A DNA stretch of 64,000 nucleotides, taken from positions 62,001-126,000 of the forward strand of contig SSGH01000037.1 of NCBI GenBank assembly GCA_008015835.1, read 5' to 3'. The notes beneath the pieces were generated by a model. That model was not told where the DNA came from, ran no database searches, and saw nothing but the letters and a program-made list of their open reading frames with translations. Positions 17,655 to 29,891 of the stretch are shown here, piece after piece. The DNA comes from Lysobacter sp. (GTDB lineage: Bacteria; Pseudomonadota; Gammaproteobacteria; Xanthomonadales; Xanthomonadaceae). A program made the position numbers and the translations under genes. The number at the start of each line of letters is the position of its first letter. Within the stretch, counting starts at the first letter, position 1.

Positions 17655-18932
17655 ATGGAACTGGCTCGCAAACTCGCCATTCTCGCCGACGCGGCCAAAT
17701 ACGATGCGTCCTGCGCCTCCAGCGGCGCGGGCGGGCGCAATTCGCTCAAATCCGGCGGCATCGGCAGCACCGAAGGCATGGGCATCTGCCATTCGTACAC
17801 GCCGGACGGACGCTGCGTGTCTCTGCTGAAGATTCTGCTCACCAATTTCTGCATCTACGACTGCGCGTATTGCGTCAATCGGATCAGCAGCGACGTGCCG
17901 CGCGCGCGCTTCACCGTCGACGAAGCGGTGCAGCTCACGCTCGATTTCTACAAGCGCAATTACATCGAAGGCCTGTTCCTCTCCAGCGGCATCGTCCGCA
18001 ACGGCGACTACACGATGGAGCGGATGGTCGAAGTCGCGCGCCGCTTGCGCGAGGAGCATCGCTTCGCCGGCTACATCCATCTCAAAACCATTCCCGAAGC
18101 CTCGCCCGAACTGCTGGCGCTGGCCGGGCGCTACGCCGACCGGCTCAGCATCAACATCGAATTGCCGACCGAAGCGGGCCTCAAGGCGTTGGCGCCGGAG
18201 AAAACCCTACCGGGCATTCGCGCCGCGATGGGCGAAGTGCGGACGCGGATCGAGGAAAACCGCGACGCGCGCAAACCCGCGCCGATCGCCAACGCCGCGC
18301 CGAAACGGCGCAAACCGCCGCGTTACGCGCCGGCCGGGCAAAGCACGCAGATGATCGTCGGCGCCGACGACGCCGATGACCGCAGCATTCTGCGGACCTC
18401 GCACGGTCTGTATCGCGATTTCGGCATGCGCCGCGTGTACTACTCCGGTTTCAGCCCGATCCAAGACGCCTCGTCGCGGCTGCCGGTGAAAGCGCCGCCG
18501 CTGCTGCGCGAACATCGGCTGTACCAAGCGGATTGGCTGCTGCGCTTCTACGACTACCGCGTCGAGGAGATCGTGCCGGACGCCGTCGGAACGGACGACG
18601 CGAGCGGCATGCTCGATCTCGACATCGACCCCAAACTCGCCTGGGCTTTGCGCCACCCCGAGGCCTTTCCGGTCGATCTCGACACCGCCCCGCGCGAGCG
18701 CCTGTTGCGCGTGCCCGGGCTGGGCGTGCGCAACGTCGATCGCATTCTGATGTCGCGGCGCCACGGCCGCCTGCGCGTGCACGATCTGGCGCGGCTGCGC
18801 GTGCCGCTGCAGAAAGTGCTGCCGTTCGTGGAACTGAGCGATCATCACCCGCGGCGGCGCTTGGACGACCCGGTCGCGCTGCGCGCGCACCTCGCGCCGA
18901 AACCGCGGCAAGCCGACCTGTTCGCCGCATGA
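17655..18932 (+). CDS. Putative DNA modification/repair radical SAM protein
   Basis: A 425-residue protein of the radical SAM family usually annotated as putative DNA modification/repair protein. The iron-sulfur cluster cysteines are in TNFCIYDCAYCVNR (CxxxCxxC). Residues around 335-395 hold a helix-hairpin-helix (VPGLGVRNVDRILMSRR), which would bind nucleic acid. The start at 17655 gives MELARKLAILAD; a CAAAAT hexamer lies six bases before it, so this too may be leaderless. The next gene, 18 bp downstream, encodes the DUF4130 partner that nearly always accompanies this family. The substrate is unknown. Confidence 0.88.
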   Translation: MELARKLAILADAAKYDASCASSGAGGRNSLKSGGIGSTEGMGICHSYTPDGRCVSLLKILLTNFCIYDCAYCVNRISSDVPRARFTVDEAVQLTLDFYKRNYIEGLFLSSGIVRNGDYTMERMVEVARRLREEHRFAGYIHLKTIPEASPELLALAGRYADRLSINIELPTEAGLKALAPEKTLPGIRAAMGEVRTRIEENRDARKPAPIANAAPKRRKPPRYAPAGQSTQMIVGADDADDRSILRTSHGLYRDFGMRRVYYSGFSPIQDASSRLPVKAPPLLREHRLYQADWLLRFYDYRVEEIVPDAVGTDDASGMLDLDIDPKLAWALRHPEAFPVDLDTAPRERLLRVPGLGVRNVDRILMSRRHGRLRVHDLARLRVPLQKVLPFVELSDHHPRRRLDDPVALRAHLAPKPRQADLFAA

Positions 18933-18950
18933 GCGCGATGCGGTGACGCG

Positions 18951-19784
18951 ATGACGAGCTTTCGCGCGCGAATCGATCCGCCGTGGTCGTTGGACGCGTG
19001 GCGAACGGCCGCGCGCGCGGGTCTGCGCGCACGCATTCCGCCGGACGCCATCGACTGGGAAGATGCCGCGCAGTCAGCGCTGCTGCCCGCGCCGGATCTC
19101 GCCGACGCGCCGCCGCTGCGCGCAGCGCCCGCGGTGCCGCCCGCGCTGTTCGAACTCGCGGACGCGGCGCTGTGCCATCGCGACCCGCAGCGCTGCGCGG
19201 TGCTGTATCGCATCGCGTGGCGCATCGCCGAAGGCGAACGGCATTTGCTCGCGCGCGTGGTCGATCCCGATGTGCGCCGCGCGTTCGAATGGGTCAAAGC
19301 GGTCGGCCGCGATACGCACAAAATGAAGGCGTTCGTGCGCTTCCGCGAAGTGCCGGGCGAGACCGACGCCTTCATCGCGTGGTTCGAACCGGCGCATCGC
19401 ATCGTCGATCGCGTCGCACCGTTTTTCGCGCGGCGCTTCGCCGGCATGCGCTGGGCGATTCTGACCCCGGACCGCAGCGTCGCCTGGGACGGCGAAGCGC
19501 TCGTCTTCGGCCCGGGCGCGCAACGCGCGGATGCGCCGAGCGAAGACGCGCGCGAAGACCTGTGGCGCACTTACTACGCGAACATCTTCAACCCCGCGCG
19601 CCTGAATCCGCGGATGATGCGCCAGGAAATGCCGCAGAGCTATTGGAAGCATTTGCCGGAAACGCATCTGCTGCCGGAATTGATCCGCACCGCGGGCGAA
19701 CGCGTGCGGGCGATGCAGGAGCGCGAAGCGCGCGCGCCGCGACGGCGCGGACGGCGACGCGACGAGGATGCGCCCAGCGCCTGA
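18951..19784 (+). CDS. DUF4130 putative DNA metabolism protein
   Basis: A 277-residue DUF4130 protein without the uracil-DNA glycosylase (UdgX-like) domain that is fused to it in other bacteria. Visible conserved blocks are HKMKAFVRFRE, IAWFEPAHRIVDRVAPFFARRF, WAILTPDRS and YYANIFNPARLNPRMM. The C-terminus is a basic tail rich in arginine. It is the standard partner of the preceding radical SAM gene; together they are thought to act on damaged or modified DNA, which is based on association rather than biochemistry. Confidence 0.85.
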   Translation: MTSFRARIDPPWSLDAWRTAARAGLRARIPPDAIDWEDAAQSALLPAPDLADAPPLRAAPAVPPALFELADAALCHRDPQRCAVLYRIAWRIAEGERHLLARVVDPDVRRAFEWVKAVGRDTHKMKAFVRFREVPGETDAFIAWFEPAHRIVDRVAPFFARRFAGMRWAILTPDRSVAWDGEALVFGPGAQRADAPSEDAREDLWRTYYANIFNPARLNPRMMRQEMPQSYWKHLPETHLLPELIRTAGERVRAMQEREARAPRRRGRRRDEDAPSA

Positions 19785-19810
19785 CGCAACACGTGCTCAA
19801 GCCGCAAGGC

Positions 19811-20575
19811 TCAGGCCAAATAACCGCCGTCCACGGTCAAACACGTGCCGGTGACGTAAGCGGATGCCGGCGAAGCGAGAAACAGTACGGCGGGAGCGAT
19901 TTCGTCGGGCTGCGCGCTGCGGCCCATCGGGATGAGCTGCGACATCAGGCCCATCAATTTCGGATTGCCGGTGATGGCCGAAGCGAATTTGGTGTCGGTC
20001 AAGCCCGGCAACACCGCGTTGACGCGGACGCCGTGCGCGGCGAGTTCCTTGGCGAAGCCTTCGGTCATGTTGACGATGCCGGCCTTGGTCATCGAATACA
20101 CGCCTTGGCCGTGCGCCGGGCGCTTCGCGTTCACCGAGGCGACGTTGACGATGCTGCCGCTTTTCTTCGCGGCCATCCGTCGCGCGGCCTGCACCGTGGT
20201 CCAGAAATAGCCGCGCAGATTCACGTCCACGGTTTTCTGGTAGCTCCCCAAGTCCATGTCGAGCATCGGCCCGAAATACGGGTTGGCGGCGGCGTTGTTG
20301 ACCAGGATGTCGGGCGCGCGACCGGCGGCGTCGAGCGCTGCGAACACGGCCTCGATCGCCTCGGGGTCGCCGACATGCAGCGCATGCGCCTCGGCCGACC
20401 CGCCGCCGGCGCGGATCGCGTCCGCTACCGCGCCGCTCGCCTCGAGATTGCGCGAGGTGCAGACCACGTGCGCGCCGTGCGCGGCGAGCACATGCGCGAT
20501 GGCTTCGCCGATGCCGCGCGACGCGCCGGTGATCAAGGCGGTCTTGCCGGAAAGGTCGAACAAGGGGTCGGTCAT
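19811..20575 (-). CDS. SDR-family NAD(P)-dependent oxidoreductase
   Basis: A 254-residue classical short-chain dehydrogenase. It shows the cofactor motif GASRGIG (residues 17-23), the NNAA stabilising motif, a catalytic Ser in VNVASVNAK, the YSMTK catalytic Tyr/Lys pair and the C-terminal TGTCLTVDGGY typical of FabG-like members. The substrate cannot be told from sequence. It converges with the DUF4130 gene and diverges from the next dehydrogenase gene across 121 bp. Confidence 0.9.
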   Translation of the reverse strand: MTDPLFDLSGKTALITGASRGIGEAIAHVLAAHGAHVVCTSRNLEASGAVADAIRAGGGSAEAHALHVGDPEAIEAVFAALDAAGRAPDILVNNAAANPYFGPMLDMDLGSYQKTVDVNLRGYFWTTVQAARRMAAKKSGSIVNVASVNAKRPAHGQGVYSMTKAGIVNMTEGFAKELAAHGVRVNAVLPGLTDTKFASAITGNPKLMGLMSQLIPMGRSAQPDEIAPAVLFLASPASAYVTGTCLTVDGGYLA

Positions 20576-20696
20576 GGGCGGCGTCCAGCGTGCGCGATCG
20601 AGGAAGGCCGATCATAGTCGAGAACCCTGCGGGTCGACGCGTTCGCACCGCGGCCGGGATTGCTATCCTGAGACCTTCCACGCACACGGACCCGCC

Positions 20697-21509
20697 ATGA
20701 CCGCACCTCGACGACGCGTTCTGATCACCGGCGCCGGCAGCGGCCTCGGCCTCGCGCTGGCGCAGCGCTACGCCCGCAGCGGCGCGCGCGTGGCCTGCGT
20801 GGATATCGACGCGCCGCGCGCCGAGGCCGCGCGCGCCGGTTTGCCCGGCGACGGCCATCTCGCGTTGACCGCGGACGTCGGCGACGACGCCTCGATGCAA
20901 GCGCTGTACGACGCCGTTCAGCGCGAATGGAACGACGCCGACGGTACCTGCGTCGACGTGCTGATCAATAACGCCGGCATCGCCTCCGCCGGCGCGATGG
21001 TCGAGACCACCATGGACGAATGGCGCAAAGTGCTGGAGATCGATCTGCTCGGCGTCGTGCGCGGCTGTCGCTTGTTCCTGCCGAGTATGCTGGCCGCGAA
21101 GCGCGGGCAAATTCTGAGCACCGCCAGCTTCGCCGGTTTGGCCGGCGCGCCGAACATCATGAGCTACGGCGTGGCGAAAGCCGGCGTGGTCGCGCTCTCG
21201 GAACAACTGCGCGCCGAAGTCCACGCGCATGGCGTGCGCGTCGGCGTGATCTGCCCCGCGTTCTTCCGCACCAATCTGATGGACAGCGCCCTCGCGAGCG
21301 ATGCGACGAAAGCCCGCGTGCAACGCTGGATGGATCGCGCCCCGGACACCGTCGACAGCGTCGCCGACAAAGTCTTCGCCCACGCCGAGCGCGGCGTGTT
21401 CCTGATCATCCCGACGAAACGCGAGCCGGGGTATTGGCGGTTGAAGCGGTGGTTGCCGGGGATGTATTTCCGCAAGCTCACCCAAATGGCGATCGCGCGC
21501 GCGCCCTAA
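20697..21509 (+). CDS. SDR-family oxidoreductase
   Basis: A 270-residue classical short-chain dehydrogenase with GAGSGLG (about 11-17), NNAG, catalytic Ser in STASFAG, YGVAK for the Tyr/Lys pair and a C-terminal extension (KREPGYWRLKRWLPG) found in membrane-associated, lipid-linked members. The start at 20697 follows a TATCCT hexamer at 20664-20669. Divergent from the preceding dehydrogenase, with which it shares only the superfamily. Confidence 0.88.
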   Translation: MTAPRRRVLITGAGSGLGLALAQRYARSGARVACVDIDAPRAEAARAGLPGDGHLALTADVGDDASMQALYDAVQREWNDADGTCVDVLINNAGIASAGAMVETTMDEWRKVLEIDLLGVVRGCRLFLPSMLAAKRGQILSTASFAGLAGAPNIMSYGVAKAGVVALSEQLRAEVHAHGVRVGVICPAFFRTNLMDSALASDATKARVQRWMDRAPDTVDSVADKVFAHAERGVFLIIPTKREPGYWRLKRWLPGMYFRKLTQMAIARAP

Positions 21510-21543
21510 GCGCAGAACACGGCGCACCGCGTCGTCGAGACGT

Positions 21544-22641
21544 TCAGCGCCGATCCCGCATCGCCATCACTACGCCCATGCCGGCGAGCAGGGACACCGC
21601 GGCGGTGCCGCCGTAGCTCAGCAGCGGCATCGGCACGCCCACGACGGGCAGCAGGCCGGAGATCATGCTGCCGTTGACGATGACGTAGACCGAGAACGCG
21701 AGGCCGAGCGCGCCCGCGAGCAAGCGCGAATACGTGTCGCGCGCTTCGCTGGCGATCCACAGACAGCGGCCGACGATGAAGACGTACAGCGCGAGGACGA
21801 AGGCGACGCCGGCCCAACCAAATTCTTCGGCGAGCACGGCGAAGATGAAGTCGGTGGTGTGCTCGGGCAAATAGTCCAGATGCGATTGCGAACCTTGGCC
21901 CCAGCCTTGCCCGGTGAAACCGCCGGCGCCGATCGCGATCTTGGATTGGATGATGTTCCAGCCGGTGCCGAGCGGGTCGCGCTCGGGATTGAGGAAGGTG
22001 AGGATGCGATCCTTCTGATACGGGCGCAGCAGCCAGAACCACGCGACCGGCGCGACCGCGGCGACGCCTGCGAACGCGGCGGCGAACCAGCGCCAGGACA
22101 GGCCGGCCAGATAAATCGCGAACGCGCCGCTGGCCGCGACGAGCATCGCGGTGCCGAAATCCGGCTGCAGCAGAATCAAGCCGGTGGGAACCGCCACGAT
22201 GGTTCCTGCGACAAGCACCGTCGCGAACCGCGGCGGCAGCGGCTCGCGATGCAGGTACCACGCCGCCATCATCGGCAGCGTGAGTTTGAGCAGCTCGGCC
22301 GGCTGAAAAAAGAACACGCCCAGATTGATCCAGTGATTGCCGTGCTTACCGTCGCCGATGAACAACACCGCGACCAGCGGCAACAGCGATGCGGCGAACA
22401 GCATCGGCGTGACGCTGCGCAGTTGCAGCGGCGAAATGCGCGAGAGCAGCCACAGCGCGCCGAGACCAACGCCGTAACGCGCGCCCTGCGCCATCACCAG
22501 CCGCGGATTCTCGTTGCCCGCGCTGTAGAGCACGGCGAGCGCCACGCCCATCAGCGCGAGCAGGGCCGCGAGCAACGGCCAGTCGAGCGTGCGCGTGAGG
22601 CGCAGGAACAGATCGAGGAGCCAACGGACGAAGGCTTTCAT
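21544..22641 (-). CDS. rodA: Peptidoglycan glycosyltransferase RodA
   Basis: A 365-residue SEDS-family glycosyltransferase with about ten membrane segments. It polymerises lipid II during lateral wall growth in complex with PBP2 and MreCD. Signatures: NWIN-type HGNHWINLG, QPAELLKLTLP, LLQPDFGTA with the catalytic-site Asp, NPERDPLGTGWNIIQSKIAIG, PEHTTDFIFAVLAEEFG and PLLSYGGTA near the end. The start at 22641 gives MKAFVRWLL. It lies 37 bp after mrdA and is co-transcribed with it. Confidence 0.96.
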   Translation of the reverse strand: MKAFVRWLLDLFLRLTRTLDWPLLAALLALMGVALAVLYSAGNENPRLVMAQGARYGVGLGALWLLSRISPLQLRSVTPMLFAASLLPLVAVLFIGDGKHGNHWINLGVFFFQPAELLKLTLPMMAAWYLHREPLPPRFATVLVAGTIVAVPTGLILLQPDFGTAMLVAASGAFAIYLAGLSWRWFAAAFAGVAAVAPVAWFWLLRPYQKDRILTFLNPERDPLGTGWNIIQSKIAIGAGGFTGQGWGQGSQSHLDYLPEHTTDFIFAVLAEEFGWAGVAFVLALYVFIVGRCLWIASEARDTYSRLLAGALGLAFSVYVIVNGSMISGLLPVVGVPMPLLSYGGTAAVSLLAGMGVVMAMRDRR

Positions 22642-22678
22642 GCGCGGAGGCTCATGCGCGTGCGTCGATGCCGAGTCG

Positions 22679-24763
22679 TCATGGCCGCACGCGGGGTTTG
22701 GAGGGCGGATTCGTCGACAGCGCGCTCGGCGTATTCGCGGCGGCGGCCGGACGCGCCGTCGTCGATGCGCTGGTGGATGCGTTCGTCGGCGCGCTCGTCG
22801 GCGCATTGGCGGATGCGCTTTGCGCTGCGTTCGCGGGGACGTTCGTCGCATTCGCGACCGTCGCGCCGTTCGGGGGCGCAGTCGGCGGCTCGGGTTTCTT
22901 CGGTTCCTCCGGCATTTTGCCCAACAGCCACGCATCCAAAATCGTGCGCGCGATCGGCGCCGCGGTGCTGGCGCCGTAACCGCCGCCTTCCACCACCACT
23001 GCGACCGCGATGGTCGGCGCTTCGGCGGGCGCGTAGCAGATGAACAAGGCGCGATGACGCAAATGCATCGGCAATTTTTTCGGGTCGAGACTCGCGGCGC
23101 CGCGACGGCTGATGACCTGCGCGGTGCCGGTTTTGCTCGCGATGGTGTAGGGCAGATTGTGGCTGATGACGCGCGCGGTGCCGCCGGGACCGTGAACGAC
23201 GCGAATCATGCCCTCGCGCACCACCTGCAGATGCGCGGGATTGCGCGAGATCAAGCGCGGCGGGGGCTGCGGCACGGCTTTCCAGGGCTGATCGTATTGA
23301 TCGTGCCGCGCCACCACCAAATGCGGCCGGCGCAAGCGGCCGTCGTCGGCCAGCGCTGCGGTGCTTTGCGCCAACTGCAGCGGCGTGGCTTTCCAAAAAC
23401 CTTGCCCGATGCTGGTGATCACGGTGTCGCCCGCGTACCACTTGCCTTGTTTCTTGGCGTTTTTCGCTTTCCATTCCGGCGAAGGCAGGATGCCCGCCGT
23501 TTCGCCGGACAGATCCACGCCGGTCGGCGCGCCGAAGCCGTACAGCGCGAGGTATTCGTCGTATTTGCGAATCCCCATGTCGAGCGACAGCTTGTAGTAG
23601 TAAGTGTTGACCGAATCGGCGATCGCTTTGCGCGCATCGGTCCAGCCGTGGCCGACGTGCGCATCGCGATAGCCGCGCTTTTGCCCGGGAATGCGGAATT
23701 CGCCGGTGGCCAGGATTTTGTCTTCGGGCGTGCGCAGGCCGCTGTCGAGCCCCGCCAACGTCGTCAGCGGTTTGAGCGTGGACCCGGGCGCGACGCCGCC
23801 GAGCACGTTGCGGTTGAACAACGGCCGCGCCGGGTCGTCCATCAGCATGCGGTAATCGGTGTGCGAGATGCCGTTGACGAACAGATTCGGATCGTAGGTC
23901 GGCAAGCTGACCATCGCGAGGATCTCGCCGGTGCGCGGATCGATCGCGATCGCCGAACCGGTGAGATCGCCGAACGCGATGGTCGCGGCGCGCTGCAGAT
24001 CGACGTCGACGCTGAGGCGCAGATTGCTGCCGGGTTTCGCCGGAATGCGGCCGACGCTGCCGATGATGCGGCCGTCGACGTTGGTCTCGATCTGCTCGTA
24101 ACCGATGCCGCCGCGCAAACTCTCGTCGTACGCGCGCTCGATGCCGGCCTTGCCGGTGTGACTGTACGCGGCGGTGCCTTCGCCGAGTTTCTCCACGTCT
24201 TTCTTGTCGACGCGGCCGACGTAACCGACCACGTGCGCGAACAGATCGCCGTAGGGATACCGGCGATTGAGATAAGGCACCAATTCCACGCCGGGATAGC
24301 GCCAACGATCCACCGCGAACCGCGCCGCCTCTTCGTCGGTGATGCGCAGGCGCAGCGTCACCGGCATGAAACTGCGCGTGACTTTGCGGGTGTCGTGAAA
24401 GCGCTCGATGTCCTCGGGCGTCAACGCGATGATCTTCGCCAAGCCGGCGATGGTCTCATCCAAATCGTCGGTTTCGGCGGGCACGATATCGAGCCGATAC
24501 GCCGGCACGTTCTCGGCCAACACGCGGCCTTTGCGGTCGTAGATCACGCCGCGCGCGGGCACTTCCGGGCGCTGCTTGATGCGATTGGCCTGCGAGCGCA
24601 TCGCATAGTCGGTGTGGTCGATCACCTGCAGCTTGAAATACCAGGCCGCGACTGTGCCTAGCGCCAACGCCACCGACAGGAAGCCGAACGCGGCGCGCGC
24701 GCGGAATTGCTCGGCTTCGCGTGCGGCGTTCTTGATGTAGCGGCGGCGCTGGGGCTTGAACAT
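22679..24763 (-). CDS. mrdA: Penicillin-binding protein 2
   Basis: A 694-residue class B PBP, the transpeptidase partner of RodA in cell elongation. One N-terminal membrane anchor (about 27-45) is followed by the pedestal domain (RGVIYDRKGRVLAEN) and the transpeptidase domain: catalytic GSTLKP (Ser about 328), SVN motif in ADSVNTYYYK and SKTGTAQ (about 545). Most PBP2 proteins end near 630-650; this one adds a tail of 60 or so residues almost entirely Ala, Ser, Thr, Asn and Pro. The gene is separated from mreD by a 267-bp inverted-repeat element. Confidence 0.96.
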   Translation of the reverse strand: MFKPQRRRYIKNAAREAEQFRARAAFGFLSVALALGTVAAWYFKLQVIDHTDYAMRSQANRIKQRPEVPARGVIYDRKGRVLAENVPAYRLDIVPAETDDLDETIAGLAKIIALTPEDIERFHDTRKVTRSFMPVTLRLRITDEEAARFAVDRWRYPGVELVPYLNRRYPYGDLFAHVVGYVGRVDKKDVEKLGEGTAAYSHTGKAGIERAYDESLRGGIGYEQIETNVDGRIIGSVGRIPAKPGSNLRLSVDVDLQRAATIAFGDLTGSAIAIDPRTGEILAMVSLPTYDPNLFVNGISHTDYRMLMDDPARPLFNRNVLGGVAPGSTLKPLTTLAGLDSGLRTPEDKILATGEFRIPGQKRGYRDAHVGHGWTDARKAIADSVNTYYYKLSLDMGIRKYDEYLALYGFGAPTGVDLSGETAGILPSPEWKAKNAKKQGKWYAGDTVITSIGQGFWKATPLQLAQSTAALADDGRLRRPHLVVARHDQYDQPWKAVPQPPPRLISRNPAHLQVVREGMIRVVHGPGGTARVISHNLPYTIASKTGTAQVISRRGAASLDPKKLPMHLRHRALFICYAPAEAPTIAVAVVVEGGGYGASTAAPIARTILDAWLLGKMPEEPKKPEPPTAPPNGATVANATNVPANAAQSASANAPTSAPTNASTSASTTARPAAAANTPSALSTNPPSKPRVRP

Positions 24764-24771
24764 GCGCGCCT

Positions 24772-25038
24772 AGAGCCTGTTCATGATCTCTCCATGCCTC
24801 GCGCCGGTCCTGCCGGGGCGCGGAGCAAGGAAGAGAGAGGGAGTGGATGTCAATCCACGACCGAACGATGACGCCGCACCGTGCCTCGGCAGGACTGGCC
24901 CTCCGGGTTGTGCCGCAGCGGCCCGCTGGATGCCGTACGCCGCTTGACTGGACCACCAGTCAAGCGCTGGGCGGTGCCTGACACCGAGCAGGCCGCTGCG
25001 ACACAACGAGAGGTATGGAGAGATCATGAACAGGCTCT
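24772..25038. mobile_element. MITE-like element with 29-bp terminal inverted repeats
   Basis: A 267-bp block between mreD and mrdA bounded by near-perfect inverted repeats at 24772-24800 and 25010-25038 (one mismatch in 29). The repeat begins AGAGCCTGTTCATGATCTCT. Inside are no ORFs of note but two perfect hairpins: 24941-24966 (11-bp stem, loop ACCA) and a six-pair stem around 24845-24862 (GTGGAT/ATCCAC). This is the architecture of a non-autonomous insertion element. No target-site duplication is clear, and the mreD stop codon abuts the right repeat. The transposase family is not identified. Confidence 0.7.
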
Positions 25039-25517
25039 CAACCTCTGCGCCCCAATCGCAGCGTATCCAGCGCCACGAACAACGGCGGCCACAGCACCGC
25101 GCCGATCAACGGCGTCCACCACCACAACCACGAGCGCACCGGCTCGCCCAACAGGGCGTGCATGCCGGCGGCGATGATCAGATCGTTCAACAGCAGCCCG
25201 CCGATCGCCAGCGACTGCTGCGGCAGCGGGAAAAAGCGCAATTGCGGACGGAACCGCTGCAGGATGAAGGTCATCACGCACAGCCGCAGCGCCTGCTCGC
25301 CGAGCAGCGAGCCGAACACGATATCGGCGATCAACCCCAGCGCGAACGCGACCCCTAAACCGACGCGCTCGTGGTCTTCCAGCAGCCAATAGGCCCACAC
25401 CAGCGCCAGCCAATACGGCCGGAACGGCTGCAACACCTGCGGCAACGGCAACAGGCCGAGCAACAGCGCGATCGCCAAGCTGACCGGCAACAACCAGGGG
25501 CGACGCACGCGACTCAT
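25038..25517 (-). CDS. mreD: Rod shape-determining protein MreD
   Basis: A 159-residue inner-membrane protein with about five hydrophobic segments, of normal MreD length. Family features are LLPLPQVLQPFRPYW, WLLEDHERVGLG, GLIADIVFGSLLGEQAL and a Trp-rich LWWWTPLIGAVLWP helix. It belongs to the MreBCD-RodA-PBP2 elongation complex. Its ATG overlaps the mreC stop (ATGA). The stop codon lies right at the edge of the inverted-repeat element, so the insertion may have replaced the native 3' end. Confidence 0.93.
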   Translation of the reverse strand: MSRVRRPWLLPVSLAIALLLGLLPLPQVLQPFRPYWLALVWAYWLLEDHERVGLGVAFALGLIADIVFGSLLGEQALRLCVMTFILQRFRPQLRFFPLPQQSLAIGGLLLNDLIIAAGMHALLGEPVRSWLWWWTPLIGAVLWPPLFVALDTLRLGRRG

Positions 25518-26626
25518 GGCGTTGGCGTCCCCGTCGGCGGCGGAGCGGTCGATGTCGATGCGGGCGCGGCTTGCGCGGCGGGCGACGAAGACACCGGCGC
25601 CGTCGCGTTCTGCGCGGGCGTCGAAGCGTTCGTCGCAGCGCCGGCCGTCGCGGACGCTTGCGGCGGTGCGCCCGACGGCGTCGCCGAATTCGCGAGCGAT
25701 CCCGTCGCAGGCCCTGTCGTCGTCGCGGTATCGGTTGGCGCGAGGCTCGGATCGGTCGTCGCCGCGACCTGCGGCGGCGGCAACACCGGCGTCGGCCGCA
25801 GCACGCGCTTCAGCAGCAGCACGTCGCGACCGCGATCGAGCTGCGCCGCGGGCGTGAGTTCGCCGACCAGAAACGCACGGCTTTCGTTGGGATGCAGTTT
25901 GGCGATGGTGCCGACCGGGAACCCGGGCGGGAAGCGCCCGCCCATGCCGGACGTGACCATCACGTCGCCGACCTTCACGTCGCTGGACATCGGCACGTTC
26001 GCCAACTCCAGCCGGTCGCCGCGGCCGTAAGCCACCAAACGAATGCCGTTGCGCGCGACCGCCACCGGCACGGCGTGATCGGGATCGGTCAGCAACAACA
26101 CGACGGAAGTATTTCGATGCACGTCGATGACCTGTCCGAGCAGACCGCCGGCATCGATCACCGCTTGCCCCATCGACACGCCCTGATCGGCGCCGGCGTC
26201 GAGCACCAAGCGCTGCCGCGTCGGGTCGAGCGAGATATCCAGAATCGGCGCGAGCTGCACGTCCAGCCCGCCCTGTTCCGCAGCGCCGAGCAACCCGCGC
26301 AGCCGCGCGTTCTCGATCGCCGCAGTCTGCAGCCGCGTCAACCGCGCGCGATTGATCAGCAGCGCATTGCGCAACTTACGATTCTCTTCGCTCAACTGGG
26401 TGCGGGTCACGGCTTCGTCGCGCACGCTTTGGCCGACCTTCGCGGGCAATCCCGCCAATCGCCACAGCGGCTGCACCGCCGCTTCGCCGTACGCGCGCAC
26501 CGTGCGCAGCCAGCCCATGCGGCTGTCGGCGATCATCAAGGCGATGGCCATGCCCAAAAAAAGCAACAGCCGCAGCGTGCCGGCGATGTCCTCGCGTGCT
26601 GCGGAAGGGCCGGCGTAGGGAGGCAT
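25514..26626 (-). CDS. mreC: Rod shape-determining protein MreC
   Basis: A 370-residue single-pass protein: short N-terminus, membrane helix (about 18-35, LLLFLGMAIALMIADS), a coiled coil (about 65-105, LSEENRKLRN to NARLRGLL) and the double beta-barrel MreC domain ending near residue 280. The last 90 residues are a Pro/Ala/Thr/Ser-rich tail of low complexity. MreC links MreB to periplasmic PBP2 activation. I chose the ATG at 26626 preceded by GGAGG-like bases (TAGGGAGGC read on the forward strand is not the signal; upstream reads CCCGACCC), so the start is a choice by homology; an upstream in-frame ATG at 26680 exists. Confidence 0.92.
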   Translation of the reverse strand: MPPYAGPSAAREDIAGTLRLLLFLGMAIALMIADSRMGWLRTVRAYGEAAVQPLWRLAGLPAKVGQSVRDEAVTRTQLSEENRKLRNALLINRARLTRLQTAAIENARLRGLLGAAEQGGLDVQLAPILDISLDPTRQRLVLDAGADQGVSMGQAVIDAGGLLGQVIDVHRNTSVVLLLTDPDHAVPVAVARNGIRLVAYGRGDRLELANVPMSSDVKVGDVMVTSGMGGRFPPGFPVGTIAKLHPNESRAFLVGELTPAAQLDRGRDVLLLKRVLRPTPVLPPPQVAATTDPSLAPTDTATTTGPATGSLANSATPSGAPPQASATAGAATNASTPAQNATAPVSSSPAAQAAPASTSTAPPPTGTPTP

Positions 26627-26639
26627 GGGTCGGGCCGGG

Positions 26640-26710
26640 AATCGTGCGTCGGAAATCGTGCGTCGAGAATCGTGCGCCACGCACCGTGCATCGGGAATCG
26701 AGCAGGGAAC
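26640..26710. repeat. Short direct repeats upstream of mreC
   Basis: In the 228 bp between mreB and mreC, an ATCGTGCGTC-type unit recurs about every 15 bp (around 26640, 26656, 26671 and degenerate copies to 26705). It is a small degenerate minisatellite. No promoter or terminator is evident in the spacer, so mreB and mreC are probably one transcript. Confidence 0.5.
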
Positions 26711-26854
26711 ATCGAGGCGCTGCGGGCGTTCGTTCGACGACGATCCATCGTCGGTCGCGGCGAACTTCGGGGGAAAACGCGATACGCGGAAGCGCGGGTC
26801 GCGGGGCGGGGATCGCGTATCGACGATTCCCCGCGCGCGAACCGCGCCGAAGGC

Positions 26855-29824
<2,970 letters not shown>

Positions 29825-29891
29825 TCATCGTTCGGGGCATCGATGCGGTCGGGCATCGACCCGCCGCCCCCTCCTATCGCGAGATTTCCCT

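Noticed and set aside
24772-25038. Complete insertion sequence
   Set aside because: No transposase ORF fits inside 267 bp; only a non-autonomous element can be claimed.
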